A DNA stretch of 64,000 nucleotides from assembly GCA_021199375.1 (NCBI GenBank), contig JAJQIB010000027.1:1-64000 (forward strand). The letters are read 5' to 3'. The notes beneath the pieces are model-generated. The model worked only from the letters and a program-made list of their open reading frames with translations. It made no database searches and was not told where the DNA came from. A program made the position numbers and the translations under genes. Origin of the DNA: Ruminococcus sp. Its GTDB lineage: Bacteria > Bacillota > Clostridia > Oscillospirales > Ruminococcaceae. The first letter of the stretch is position 1; every line of letters starts with the position of its first letter. Shown in pieces: positions 17,882 through 27,009 of this stretch.

Positions 17882-19081
17882 ATGGCGAATGAAATGCTTT
17901 TAAAGTACGGCTGTAATCCTAACCAAAAGCCGTCAAGAGTATTTATGGAAAATGGCTCAGATTTGCCGATTAAGGTGCTAAACGGCAAGCCGGGCTACAT
18001 CAATTTGCTGGATGCATTTAACGGTTTTCAGCTTGTAAGAGAGCTAAAGAAGGTGACGGGACTTCCCGCAGCGACCTCATTTAAGCACGTATCTCCGGCA
18101 GGTGCGGCAGTTGGTAGACCGCTTAGCTCAACACTTGAGAAAATCTACTGGGTAGATGAGGGCGCGCTTGTTGACGAAAATGGCAATCTTTCACTTTTAG
18201 CTTGTGCATATGCAAGAGCAAGAGGTGCCGACAGAATGTCATCATACGGTGATTTTATTGCGCTTTCGGACATATGTGACGTGCCTACTGCAAATCTTAT
18301 CAAGTGTGAGGTGTCAGACGGAATTATCGCTCCGGCATACACAGATGCAGCTCTTGAGATACTAAAGTCAAAGCGCAAGGGCACCTACAACATTATTCAA
18401 ATTGATGAAAGCTATACTCCCGACCCTATCGAACGCAAGCAGGTTTATGGTGTGACGTTTGAGCAGGGCAGACAGGAGCTTCCTATAGATTTTGATATGC
18501 TCACGAACATTGTGACCGAGAACAAGGAGATACCAAAGGATAAGCAGGAGGATTTGCTAATCTCGCTTATTACGCTAAAGTACACTCAATCAAATTCGGT
18601 TTGCTATGTAAAGGATGGTCAGGCTATCGGAATCGGAGCTGGACAGCAGTCGAGAATACACTGCACACGCCTAGCAGGCAACAAGGCTGACAATTGGTGG
18701 CTTCGTCAGTCGCCAAAGGTTATGGGACTTGAGTTTTTAGACAACATCCGCCGCCCTGACAGAGATAACGCAATTGATGTTTATATGTCGGATGAATATG
18801 AGGATGTGCTTGCAGATGGCGTTTGGCAGAATACCTTTAAGGTTAAGCCAGAGGTTTTCACTCGTGAGGAAAAGAAGGAATGGCTTGCTAAGAACACAGG
18901 CGTTTGCCTAGGTTCAGACGCCTTCTTCCCATTCGGTGATAACATCGAGCGTGCAAGAAAATCAGGGGTAGCTTACATTGCAGAGCCGGGCGGTTCTATT
19001 CGTGATGATAACGTAATAGAAACCTGCAACAAGTATGGCATAGCAATGGCATTCACAGGAATTAGATTATTCCATCACTAA
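17882..19081 (+). CDS. purH: AICAR transformylase, stand-alone
   Basis: It formylates AICAR with 10-formyl-THF. The 399-residue protein corresponds to the C-terminal domain of PurH only. The catalytic Lys-His pair is in SFKHVSPAGAAVG (about residue 63), with TQSNSVCYVKDGQAIGIGAG, GQQSRIHCTRLAG and the C-terminal AFFPFGDNIERA and EPGGSIRDDNVI. No IMP cyclohydrolase domain precedes it; that activity is encoded by the gene 15 bases upstream. The naming as purH follows the transformylase half only. Confidence 0.93.
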   Translation: MANEMLLKYGCNPNQKPSRVFMENGSDLPIKVLNGKPGYINLLDAFNGFQLVRELKKVTGLPAATSFKHVSPAGAAVGRPLSSTLEKIYWVDEGALVDENGNLSLLACAYARARGADRMSSYGDFIALSDICDVPTANLIKCEVSDGIIAPAYTDAALEILKSKRKGTYNIIQIDESYTPDPIERKQVYGVTFEQGRQELPIDFDMLTNIVTENKEIPKDKQEDLLISLITLKYTQSNSVCYVKDGQAIGIGAGQQSRIHCTRLAGNKADNWWLRQSPKVMGLEFLDNIRRPDRDNAIDVYMSDEYEDVLADGVWQNTFKVKPEVFTREEKKEWLAKNTGVCLGSDAFFPFGDNIERARKSGVAYIAEPGGSIRDDNVIETCNKYGIAMAFTGIRLFHH

Positions 19082-19112
19082 AAATTGTAATTAATTGTAA
19101 GGAGAAATTTTC

Positions 19113-19874
19113 ATGAAGTACAAGAAGTTTTTAGCAATGCTAATGGCGGCATCAATGGTAATGAGCATGGCAGCATGCACAGACAGTGCGTCAGATGACG
19201 ACGAGGACGAAGAGGAAACGGTAAGCAGAGCTGTTGAAACTCAGGAATCTGAAGAGGATGCAGATGATGAGGAAACAACTGAATCTGTCGCTGAAGAATC
19301 TACTGAGGACGAATCCACAGAGGAAACCGAGAGTGTTGAGGAGACTGAATCTGTAGAGGATGAAGCTGAATCAACTGCCGACGAAACAGACACAACCGAC
19401 AGCGAGTCGGAAGGCACCTACAGCGACGGAGTTTATGACAGCGACATTTACTCGATTACAGTTGATGAATCTCAGTGGGAGTACAGCGAAACTGCCGGAG
19501 TTGACTGTGCATTTATGTTTGTCGGCGATGATTCTAATGCTTACTATGCAACCGGTAATTTAAATGTAGTTTCATTGACGAGCGATTATCTGGAGGGACT
19601 TACTGCATCAGATTATGCTGACTCAATCGCTGAGGTATATGACGGACTTGAGGGCTACAGCGTTACAGAGGCAGTTGAGGGCACACTTAACGGCTATACC
19701 ACCTACAATATTACGGTATCGTATGAAATAAGCGAGATGGTTATGGAAATCAACCAGATCATAATTAGCAACGATTCGACAGTTGTAGCTATAAGCTATG
19801 GTGCGATTGACGATGTAATGGCAGACCTTGAGCCTAGCTTTGATGAGGTTCTAAGCACATTTACATTCAAGTAA
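19113..19874 (+). CDS. Lipoprotein of unknown function with acidic linker
   Basis: A signal peptide (residues 1-21) ends in the lipobox SMAAC, so the mature protein is lipid-anchored outside the membrane. Residues about 25-105 are an Asp/Glu/Ser/Thr-rich disordered linker. The last 145 residues form a folded domain that closely resembles the next gene's product: both share the pattern YSDG, W-YSET, C-F, LTSD, YSYGA-like and a C-terminal F-F-K ending. I do not know its function. It lies 31 bases after the AICAR transformylase and before purD on the same strand, so it is probably co-transcribed with purine genes. Confidence 0.85.
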   Translation: MKYKKFLAMLMAASMVMSMAACTDSASDDDEDEEETVSRAVETQESEEDADDEETTESVAEESTEDESTEETESVEETESVEDEAESTADETDTTDSESEGTYSDGVYDSDIYSITVDESQWEYSETAGVDCAFMFVGDDSNAYYATGNLNVVSLTSDYLEGLTASDYADSIAEVYDGLEGYSVTEAVEGTLNGYTTYNITVSYEISEMVMEINQIIISNDSTVVAISYGAIDDVMADLEPSFDEVLSTFTFK

Positions 19875-19898
19875 GATTAACGAGAGGTGTGGCGCATC

Positions 19899-20495
19899 AT
19901 GAAGTTTAATAAACCCTTAGCGGTGCTTTTAGCTGTGATGCTTTCTGTATGTATGGCGTCATGTGGTGACAGCAGCGATGAAGATCAATCAAGCTCTGTC
20001 ATAGAGTCTGACGATTCGGTTGATTCTGCTGTAGGCTACAGTGACGGTACATTTAAAAACAGCTATTATACTCTTAACGTAAATGAGGATATTTGGACGT
20101 ATAGCGAAACAGATGATGCAGATTGTTCGTTTTCGTATTACTTTACCGATGAGGATGGAAATTCCTGTGCAGCAAGCTTTAACGTTATTTGCCTCACCTC
20201 AGACGAGGTAGACGGACAGAGTGCGCAGGAGTACGGCGAGGCAATTGTGGAATCCTATGAGTCGATGGATGGATATGAGTTTGTAGAATCCGGCACCGGC
20301 ACACTAGATGAATACGAAACCTACTGGCTTCATGTAAGCTACACCTCTGATGATGACACAACAACGGCACTTTATCAGGATATAGCTTCAAATGGCGAGG
20401 TAATGGTGGTATTTAGCTATGGTGCGCTTGATTCTGTAATAGATGAGCTGATGCCGATATTTAGTGAAATGATAGACGGTTTTGAATTTAAATAA
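19899..20495 (+). CDS. Lipoprotein of unknown function, paralogue of the preceding gene
   Basis: The 198-residue product has a signal peptide ending in the lipobox CMASC and a short acidic linker, then a domain of about 150 residues homologous by eye to the upstream lipoprotein. The two probably arose by tandem duplication, with the linker length diverging (about 80 versus 25 residues). The ATG at 19899 is favoured, since GAGAGG lies 11 bases upstream and it directly begins the signal peptide. It is followed 13 bases later by purD. The domain might bind a ligand or peptide at the cell surface; there is no direct evidence. Confidence 0.85.
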   Translation: MKFNKPLAVLLAVMLSVCMASCGDSSDEDQSSSVIESDDSVDSAVGYSDGTFKNSYYTLNVNEDIWTYSETDDADCSFSYYFTDEDGNSCAASFNVICLTSDEVDGQSAQEYGEAIVESYESMDGYEFVESGTGTLDEYETYWLHVSYTSDDDTTTALYQDIASNGEVMVVFSYGALDSVIDELMPIFSEMIDGFEFK

Positions 20496-20508
20496 GGAGC
20501 GGTGAAAG

Positions 20509-21861
20509 ATGAAAATTTTAGTAGTAGGCGGAGGCGGAAGAGAGCACGCAATTATAATGAAGCTCGCTGAGTCGCCAAGGGTTGATAAGCTTTACTGCAC
20601 ACCCGGCAATGGCGGTATTTCAAAGTATGCCGAATGCTTTGATGTGTCGGCAACTGACATTGATGGAGTGGTAGCTTTAGCACAAAAGCTAAATCCCGAT
20701 ATGGTAGTAGTAGCACCCGATGATCCGCTTGTTTTAGGTATGGTTGACGCATTACAGGCTAAGGGCTTTAAAACCTTCGGTCCAAAGGCAAATGCAGCGA
20801 TTATTGAGGGCTCAAAGGTTTTCTCAAAGGAGCTTATGAAAAAATACAACATACCGACAGCAGGCTACGAGGTTTTCACCGACAGTGATTCGGCAATCGA
20901 GTATTTAAAAAAGCAAAACACTTATCCCGCAGTAATAAAGGCGGATGGCTTGGCACTCGGAAAGGGTGTTATCCTAGCACAGAACGAGACGGAGGCTATT
21001 AAGGCTGTTCATGAGATGATTGACGAGCAGAAGTTTGGTAAATCGAGTGCTAGAATTGTTATTGAGGAGTACCTAACAGGACCTGAGGTATCGGTTCTAA
21101 GCTTTACTGATGGAAAGACGGTAGTGCCGATGATTTCGTCTATGGATCACAAGCGCGCGCTTGATGGTGACGAGGGACTTAACACAGGCGGAATGGGAAC
21201 TGTTGCGCCTAATCCCTATTATACCGACACAATTGCTAAGGAGTGCATGGACACCATCTTCATGCCGACAATTGAGGCTATGAATAAAGAGGGAAGAACC
21301 TTTGAGGGCTGCCTGTACTTTGGACTTATGCTTACACCAAAGGGACCTAAGGTGATAGAGTACAACTGCCGCTTTGGCGATCCCGAAACTCAGGTGGTTT
21401 TGCCGATGCTTGAAACGGATCTTTACGAAATTTTCGAAGCGATTTATAATCACACGCTTTCGGATTTGCACATTAAATGGAAGAGCGGTTCGTGCGCTTG
21501 CGTAGTAATGGCATCAGGCGGTTATCCGCTTTCATATCCGAAGGGACTTGAAATTTCGGGTCTTGATGATATGGGACAGGTTGACGGAGCGATTGTTTAC
21601 CATGCGGGTACTAAGCTTAAAGACGAGAAGCTTGTGACTAATGGCGGACGCGTGCTTGGAGTGACCTGTACGGCACTAACCCTTGCAGAGGCTCTTAGAA
21701 AGTCCTATGAGGCAGTTGATAAGATAAGCTGGGAGAACGTACATTTCCGTTACGATATCGGACAGCGTGCTCTCAAGGCGGATGTAGACCCATTAAATCT
21801 CGACTATAAGGATGATATGGAGGATTACATCGAATCAAACGGCGTCTATCTAAGACAGTAA
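20509..21861 (+). CDS. purD: GAR synthetase (phosphoribosylamine--glycine ligase)
   Basis: It joins phosphoribosylamine and glycine with ATP. The 450-residue protein starts ILVVGGGGREHAI, with the N-terminal motif LYCTPGNGG. It continues through an ATP-grasp domain (VIKADGLALGKGVI, then EYNCRFGDPETQ) to the C-terminal domain. Length is slightly over the usual 420-430. AAGGAGCGG precedes the ATG. It is the last gene of the purine operon, separated from the others only by the two lipoproteins, and is followed by a terminator. Confidence 0.97.
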   Translation: MKILVVGGGGREHAIIMKLAESPRVDKLYCTPGNGGISKYAECFDVSATDIDGVVALAQKLNPDMVVVAPDDPLVLGMVDALQAKGFKTFGPKANAAIIEGSKVFSKELMKKYNIPTAGYEVFTDSDSAIEYLKKQNTYPAVIKADGLALGKGVILAQNETEAIKAVHEMIDEQKFGKSSARIVIEEYLTGPEVSVLSFTDGKTVVPMISSMDHKRALDGDEGLNTGGMGTVAPNPYYTDTIAKECMDTIFMPTIEAMNKEGRTFEGCLYFGLMLTPKGPKVIEYNCRFGDPETQVVLPMLETDLYEIFEAIYNHTLSDLHIKWKSGSCACVVMASGGYPLSYPKGLEISGLDDMGQVDGAIVYHAGTKLKDEKLVTNGGRVLGVTCTALTLAEALRKSYEAVDKISWENVHFRYDIGQRALKADVDPLNLDYKDDMEDYIESNGVYLRQ

Positions 21862-21878
21862 TAGAATAGTAGAATATC

Positions 21879-21915
21879 TAAGCCCTTCTCATGCGTGAGA
21901 GGGGCTTATTTTTGT
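21879..21915 (+). terminator. Intrinsic terminator of the purine operon
   Basis: The arm AAGCCC-TTCTCA pairs with TGAGAGGGGCTT around a TGCG loop and is followed by ATTTTT, 17 bases after the purD stop codon. Confidence 0.85.
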
Positions 21916-22008
21916 CAAAAATTTCCGAGAGCACAATCAGATTTTTTCGCTTTCTTTTGTAAATACTAGTAGCGTAAAGCAACACAAAAAAAGAAAGGCG
22001 GCAAAGGT

Positions 22009-22845
22009 ATGAAAAGCAGGATATTAGTGATGGCTATTTTAGCGGCGATGCTAAGCGGATGCTCGTCAAGTGATACGTTATCCGACAAGGATGCCTCAGT
22101 ACAGGAGCAGGAGGATCTAACCGAACGTACAACTCTTGATGAGGAGGCTATAGAGCCGGTGCAGGGCGATGAGCTTTCGACAGAAAAGCATGGATATGGT
22201 CAAGGAGTACAGCTTGACGAACAAAATCGACCAATCGGCGCACTTGATTTTAATGCACAGTACTCACAGTACAACGCTACGGCGATTGACGAGGATGAAG
22301 GTGAGATTTTGCTTACGTTTGATCAGGGCTATGAAAATGGACTTACTGCGGGGATTTTGGACACCCTTAAGGAGAAAAATGTTAAGGCGGTGTTCTTTGT
22401 GCTTGAGGATTATGCCGAGAAAAATCCTGAGCTTGTAGAACGCATGATTGATGAGGGACACACGGTAGGAAATCACTCGGTTAGTCACTATTCGATGCCA
22501 GATCTTAGTTACGATGAATGTGTAGACGAAATAAACGGATTGCAGGAGTATATGCAGGATAATTTTGACTACACTCCAACGCTTTTTCGTCCGCCGATGG
22601 GTGAATTTTCTGAGCAAAGTCTTGCGATAACTAATGAGTGCGGACTTAAGACTATGCTTTGGAGCTTTGCGTATGCCGATTGGGATACTAGCAATCAGCC
22701 GAATGAAAGTGAGTCGCTTGAAAAGCTTGTAAATGCCGCACATGAGGGGGCAATTTATCTTTTACACTCGGTATCTAAGACAAATGCGGACATTCTAGGC
22801 GAGTTTATAGATAGAGTACGTGAGAAAGGATTTGAGTTTAAATGA
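22009..22845 (+). CDS. PdaA-like polysaccharide deacetylase, lipoprotein
   Basis: Residues 1-19 are a signal peptide with lipobox LSGC. Residues about 95-278 form a NodB-type deacetylase domain: LLTFDQGYENG, GHTVGNHSVSHYSMP, LFRPPMGEFSE, LWSFAYADWD and GAIYLLHSVSKTNAD. This set resembles Bacillus PdaA, which deacetylates N-acetylmuramic acid during muramic-lactam formation in spore cortex. The metal aspartate of TFDDG is followed by Gln here where PdaA has Asn. A linker separates lipobox and domain. It overlaps enolase by four bases. The PdaA role is inferred from motif similarity and from spoIIE in the same window. Confidence 0.85.
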   Translation: MKSRILVMAILAAMLSGCSSSDTLSDKDASVQEQEDLTERTTLDEEAIEPVQGDELSTEKHGYGQGVQLDEQNRPIGALDFNAQYSQYNATAIDEDEGEILLTFDQGYENGLTAGILDTLKEKNVKAVFFVLEDYAEKNPELVERMIDEGHTVGNHSVSHYSMPDLSYDECVDEINGLQEYMQDNFDYTPTLFRPPMGEFSEQSLAITNECGLKTMLWSFAYADWDTSNQPNESESLEKLVNAAHEGAIYLLHSVSKTNADILGEFIDRVREKGFEFK

Positions 22846-24089
22846 AAAGATGTATAGAAAATATTCACGCAAGGCAGATAATTGATTCGAGAGCAAATCC
22901 GACCGTAGAGGTTGAGGTGACGCTTTGTGACGGCACACAGGGCTTAGGGCAGGCACCGAGCGGAGCGTCAACGGGAGTTTATGAGGCACATGAGCTGCGT
23001 GACGGCGGCAAGCCCTACGGCGGTAAGGGCGTAATGCAGGCGGTAAGGAATGTAAATGAAAAAATAGCGCCGATTTTAAAGGGCAAGAATGCTGAGGATA
23101 TCTACAAAATTGATTCACTAATGACATCACTTGACGGTACACAGGACAAGTCGAAGCTTGGAGCAAATGCAATGCTGGCAGTATCAATTGCAGTGTGTGA
23201 TGCTGCGGCAAGATCTTGCAAAATGCCGCTTTATCGGTTTTTAGGCGGCGTTTCGGGAAAGGCTCTGCCCCGACCTATGATGAATATTTTAAACGGCGGA
23301 GCGCATAGCGATAACGAGCTTGATGTTCAGGAGTTTATGATAATGCCGACAGGGCTTGGCAGCTTTGCGGACGGACTTTGCAGTTGCTGTGAGGTGTATC
23401 ATGCCTTGGGCGGTATTTTGCGTGAGCGCTCGCTAACAGCGTCAGTTGGTGATGAGGGCGGATATGCTCCGAAAATTTCATCCGACAGTGAGGCTATTGA
23501 GCTTATTATTGAAGCGATAGAGCGTGCAGGATATGAAAGCGGCAGAGATTTTCTAATAGCACTTGATGCGGCGGCAAGCGAGTGGAAAACTGATAAAGCA
23601 GGCAAATATCAGCTGCCAAAGAGCGGCAGAAGCTTTAGCAATGATGCGCTAATAGATTACTGGAGGATGCTTGCGGCATCATACCCAATTTGTTCGATTG
23701 AAGATCCACTTTCGGATGACGACTGGGATGGCTGGGTTAGAATCACCGCTGAATTAGGCTCAAAGCTTCAGCTTGTCGGAGATGACCTTTTTGTCACAAA
23801 TACAAGTCGAGTTCAAAAGGGAGCACAGCTTAAAGCTGCAAATGCAGTGCTAATTAAGCCGAACCAGATAGGCACAGTGTCTCAGACGATAGACTGTGTT
23901 AGACTTGCAAAGAACCGAGGCTATCGCCCGATAATATCACATCGCTCGGGAGAAACTGAAGGCACGTTTATTGCAGATTTGGCGGTAGCTCTTAATGCGG
24001 GACAGATCAAAACAGGTGCGCCCTGTAGAGGTGAGCGAACGGCAAAGTACAACCGACTTTTGAGAATTGAAGAGGAGCTAAACAGCTGA
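22842..24089 (+). CDS. eno: Enolase
   Basis: It interconverts 2-phosphoglycerate and phosphoenolpyruvate in glycolysis. The 415-residue protein shows IIDSRANPTVEVEV, PSGASTGVYEAHELRDGG, the catalytic acid region SVGDEGGYAP, metal ligands in SIEDPLSDDDW and GDDLFVTN, the catalytic lysine in LIKPNQIGT and SHRSGETEGTFIADLAVAL. It is about 15 residues shorter than most enolases. The start overlaps the preceding stop codon as ATGA, implying translational coupling to the deacetylase gene, an unusual pairing. A second enolase elsewhere in the genome cannot be excluded. Confidence 0.96.
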   Translation: MKRCIENIHARQIIDSRANPTVEVEVTLCDGTQGLGQAPSGASTGVYEAHELRDGGKPYGGKGVMQAVRNVNEKIAPILKGKNAEDIYKIDSLMTSLDGTQDKSKLGANAMLAVSIAVCDAAARSCKMPLYRFLGGVSGKALPRPMMNILNGGAHSDNELDVQEFMIMPTGLGSFADGLCSCCEVYHALGGILRERSLTASVGDEGGYAPKISSDSEAIELIIEAIERAGYESGRDFLIALDAAASEWKTDKAGKYQLPKSGRSFSNDALIDYWRMLAASYPICSIEDPLSDDDWDGWVRITAELGSKLQLVGDDLFVTNTSRVQKGAQLKAANAVLIKPNQIGTVSQTIDCVRLAKNRGYRPIISHRSGETEGTFIADLAVALNAGQIKTGAPCRGERTAKYNRLLRIEEELNS

Positions 24090-24135
24090 TAAGAAGTGTT
24101 CAAACAAAATTTACAGCAATGATGTAGTCGTTGTC

Positions 24136-24164
24136 TTGACTTAAAACACTATGTGTGGTAAGAT
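24136..24164 (+). promoter_or_regulatory. Promoter of the pyruvate formate-lyase operon
   Basis: TTGACT and TAAGAT are separated by 17 bases, with TGG before the -10 box (extended -10 pattern). It lies 80 bases upstream of the chosen pfl start. Confidence 0.75.
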
Positions 24165-24243
24165 AATTATAGCATATGATAATGAATATAGGATATGAAT
24201 AATCTAACATGGTATTATGCAAATAGGGAAAGGAATGATATGT

Positions 24244-26328
24244 GTGTCAACTAATTTTTGCAGCGAGTGGGAAGGCTTTAAAGAGGGACGCTGGAGTCAT
24301 GGCTCGGTAAATGTGCGTGATTTTATCAAGAAGAATTACACGCCGTATGACGGAGACGAAAGCTTTCTTGCACCGATAAGTAAGGACACAAAAAAGCTAT
24401 GGGATGAGGTGCTGGAGCTTTTTGAGCAGGAGCGTCAAAAGGGCGGAGTGCTTGACATGGATACAAAGATCATATCGACTATAACCTCGCACCCTGCGGG
24501 ATATATTGATAAGGATTTAGAAAGAATAGTCGGACTTCAAACCGACAAGCCGCTAAAGCGTTCTCTTCAGCCGTTTGGTGGAATACGCATGGCGGTAAAC
24601 GCTTGTAAGCAAAACGGCTATGAGGTGGACGAAAGCGTAGTTGAGCTTTTTACAAAATATCGCAAGACGCACAATCAGGGCGTTTTTGACGCATACACTC
24701 CAGAGATGAAGCTTGCACGTCACGCAGGAATTATTACAGGCTTGCCCGACGCTTATGGCAGAGGACGTATAATTGGAGACTATCGCAGAGTGGCACTTTA
24801 TGGAATAGATCTTCTCAAAAAGGACAAGCAGGAGCAGATTGACACATCTCTTGTGAGAATGACATCAAAAAATATCCGTCTGCGTGAGGAGCTGGCGGAG
24901 CAGCTAAGAGCCCTTGATGATTTAGCCGAGCTTGGACGCATTTATGGATTTGATATAACAAAGCCTGCCAGCAATGCAAGGGAGGCTGTTCAGTGGCTGT
25001 ATTTTGGCTATCTTGCCGCAGTAAAGGAGCAAAACGGAGCGGCAATGTCGCTGGGACGCACCTCTACCTTCCTTGATATTTACATTCAGCGCGACCTTGA
25101 GCGTGGAGTGATTACCGAGGAGCAGGCGCAGGAGCTGATAGATCAGTTTATTATGAAGCTTAGAATGGTAAAGTTTGCACGCACACCTGAGTACAACCAG
25201 CTATTTTCAGGAGATCCCACGTGGGTTACCGAGTCTATTGGCGGACTTACCGTTGATGGAGATCACATGGTTACGAAGAATTCGTTTAGATATCTTCATA
25301 CGCTCGAAAATCTAGGACCTGCACCAGAACCTAACATGACGGTGCTGTGGTCGCAAAAGCTGCCGCAGGCATTTAAACGCTACTGTGCGAAAATCTCGAT
25401 TGAAACCTCATCGGTGCAGTATGAGAATGACGACATGATGAGGGCAACGCACGGAGACGACTATGCGATAGCTTGCTGCGTTTCATCGATGAGGGTAGGC
25501 AAGGAGATGCAGTTTTTTGGTGCGAGAGCAAACCTTGCTAAGTGCCTTTTATATGCGATAAATGGCGGCGTTGACGAAAAGACCAAGCAGCAGGTGGGAC
25601 CTAAATATCGTCCGATTACAAGCGAGTATCTTGATTATGATGAGGTCATGGAGAGGTACACCGACATGATGGAATGGCTTGCGGGACTTTATGTCAATAC
25701 GCTAAACATCATACATTATATGCACGACAAATACTGCTACGAAAAGATTCAGATGGCTCTTCACGACAGAGATGTAAAGCGTTATTTCGCTACTGGAATT
25801 GCAGGACTATCGGTGGTTGCCGACTCACTTTCTGCAATTAAGTACGCCAAGGTTAAATGCATTCGTGATGAGGATGGAATAGCTACCGACTATGAAGTAG
25901 AGGGCGATTATCCTAAGTATGGAAACAACGATGACCGAGTAGACCAGATGGCGGTAGATCTTGTGCGCACGTTTATGAACATGATAAGAAAGCATCACAC
26001 CTATCGTGACGGAGTGCCTACAATGTCGATACTCACGATTACATCAAATGTTATCTACGGCAAAAAGACGGGCTCGACTCCTGACGGCAGAAAGATAGGC
26101 GTGCCGCTTGCTCCGGGAGCAAACCCTATGCACGGACGTGATACACACGGCGCGGCGGCATCGCTTTCGAGTGTCGCAAAGCTGCCATTTAGACATGCAC
26201 AAGATGGAATTTCGAACACATTTTCTATTATACCCGATGCACTTGGCAAGGACGATCAGGTGTTTATGGGAGATATTGATATTGAAAGTATTGCAAACGA
26301 AATGGCAAGAAAAACAAGTGACGGCTAA
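24244..26328 (+). CDS. pflB: Pyruvate formate-lyase, catalytic part without glycyl-radical domain
   Basis: It cleaves pyruvate and CoA to acetyl-CoA and formate under anaerobic conditions. The sequence follows E. coli PflB from WEGFKEG-W and [19 protein letters not shown] through the active-site pair [11 protein letters not shown] (about residue 410) to [13 protein letters not shown]. There the homology ends. The final 18 or so residues are unrelated and the family's C-terminal RVSGYAV domain is missing. It is supplied by the gene at 26572. The GTG at 24244 fits the family N-terminus and has AAGGA nine bases upstream; an ATG at 24217 lacks a good site. The activating enzyme PflA is not in the window. 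Confidence 0.93.
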   Translation: MSTNFCSEWEGFKEGRWSHGSVNVRDFIKKNYTPYDGDESFLAPISKDTKKLWDEVLELFEQERQKGGVLDMDTKIISTITSHPAGYIDKDLERIVGLQTDKPLKRSLQPFGGIRMAVNACKQNGYEVDESVVELFTKYRKTHNQGVFDAYTPEMKLARHAGIITGLPDAYGRGRIIGDYRRVALYGIDLLKKDKQEQIDTSLVRMTSKNIRLREELAEQLRALDDLAELGRIYGFDITKPASNAREAVQWLYFGYLAAVKEQNGAAMSLGRTSTFLDIYIQRDLERGVITEEQAQELIDQFIMKLRMVKFARTPEYNQLFSGDPTWVTESIGGLTVDGDHMVTKNSFRYLHTLENLGPAPEPNMTVLWSQKLPQAFKRYCAKISIETSSVQYENDDMMRATHGDDYAIACCVSSMRVGKEMQFFGARANLAKCLLYAINGGVDEKTKQQVGPKYRPITSEYLDYDEVMERYTDMMEWLAGLYVNTLNIIHYMHDKYCYEKIQMALHDRDVKRYFATGIAGLSVVADSLSAIKYAKVKCIRDEDGIATDYEVEGDYPKYGNNDDRVDQMAVDLVRTFMNMIRKHHTYRDGVPTMSILTITSNVIYGKKTGSTPDGRKIGVPLAPGANPMHGRDTHGAAASLSSVAKLPFRHAQDGISNTFSIIPDALGKDDQVFMGDIDIESIANEMARKTSDG

Positions 26329-26340
26329 GGAGGAAGCATT

Positions 26341-26565
26341 ATGGGCATGATTTTTGAAAGAGATGATAACGGAGATCCTGAGGATTTAGCTCACGTTATT
26401 GACAAGCTAATGGCGGACGGAAGTGGACATCTCTATGTAGATTTAGACAATCTGGAGGACGGTATTACCTTCACCACAACGAATACAACTGATTGTGGAA
26501 AAACAGGAGCTTGCGCACAGCCTACCGAGCTTTTAGATGATGAACCTGATGAGGAAGAGGAGTAG
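26341..26565 (+). CDS. Acidic small protein between the two parts of pyruvate formate-lyase
   Basis: I do not recognise this 74-residue protein. The first half (FERDDNGDPEDLAHVIDKLM) is probably helical. A GHLYVDLDNLEDGITF stretch resembles a short beta-hairpin, a CGKTGAC cysteine pair follows near residue 55, and the last 15 residues are nearly all Asp/Glu. AAGGAGG lies seven bases before the ATG, and the next start codon comes six bases after its stop, so it is translated with both PFL parts. Its position suggests it bridges or regulates the separate radical domain. That is inference. Confidence 0.85.
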   Translation: MGMIFERDDNGDPEDLAHVIDKLMADGSGHLYVDLDNLEDGITFTTTNTTDCGKTGACAQPTELLDDEPDEEEE

Positions 26566-26571
26566 ATAATT

Positions 26572-26814
26572 ATGAGTGCAGCTAATAATCAGATAGATAA
26601 CCTTGTAGGACTTCTTGATGGATATGTAGAAAAGGGCGGACACCACCTAAACGTCAATGTATTTAACCGTGAAACGCTTATAGATGCGCAAAAGCATCCG
26701 GAAAAATATCCACAGCTTACAGTGCGTGTTTCGGGCTATGCGGTAAACTTTGTAAAGCTTACGAAGGAACAGCAGGACGATGTAATTTCAAGAACATTCC
26801 ACGAGAGTATTTAA
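26572..26814 (+). CDS. Stand-alone glycyl-radical domain of pyruvate formate-lyase
   Basis: The 80-residue protein matches the C-terminal end of Pfl[57 protein letters not shown] and the terminal FHESI. Gly-55 in RVSGYAV is the residue that carries the radical. It begins exactly where the large subunit's homology stops, so together they give a complete enzyme. It also resembles YfiD/GrcA, which repairs oxygen-cleaved PFL in enterobacteria, but here the main protein has no radical domain of its own. GAGG precedes the ATG by about ten bases. Confidence 0.93.
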   Translation: MSAANNQIDNLVGLLDGYVEKGGHHLNVNVFNRETLIDAQKHPEKYPQLTVRVSGYAVNFVKLTKEQQDDVISRTFHESI

Positions 26815-26835
26815 AGACAACAGAATAATAAGCTT

Positions 26836-26886
26836 TTAAGCGTCAGGATGGTAAAAGATGTCACTATCCTGGCGCTTTAATTTTTT
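26836..26886 (+). terminator. Intrinsic terminator of the pyruvate formate-lyase operon
   Basis: The arms AAGCGTCAGGATGGT and ACTATCCTGGCGCTT form a long near-perfect stem followed by TTTTTT. Bases 26887-26974 are AT-rich with nothing else visible. Confidence 0.85.
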
Positions 26887-26974
26887 GCCTAGGCAAATTT
26901 AATCAAAAATGACATTTTATGCAATACAATTCGCAAGAAATTGAGAAAAAAGATGAAAAACTTGAGAAAAAGTG

Positions 26975-27003
26975 TTGACATTGTGAAAAATATAGTGTAT
27001 AAT
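26975..27003 (+). promoter_or_regulatory. Consensus sigma-A promoter of the lipoprotein/zinc-ribbon operon
   Basis: TTGACA and TATAAT are separated by 17 bases, a perfect consensus. Predicted start is near 27010, the first G of the GGAGGC arm of the leader structure. Confidence 0.9.
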
Positions 27004-27009
27004 ATAAAT

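Noticed and set aside
24244-26814. Split PFL as a sequencing frameshift.
   Set aside because: Each part has its own start codon and ribosome-binding site, extra unrelated codons lie at the break, and an entire extra gene is inserted.
26572-26814. Calling the radical domain a GrcA/YfiD repair protein.
   Set aside because: The main PFL lacks its own radical domain, so this is a required part rather than a spare.
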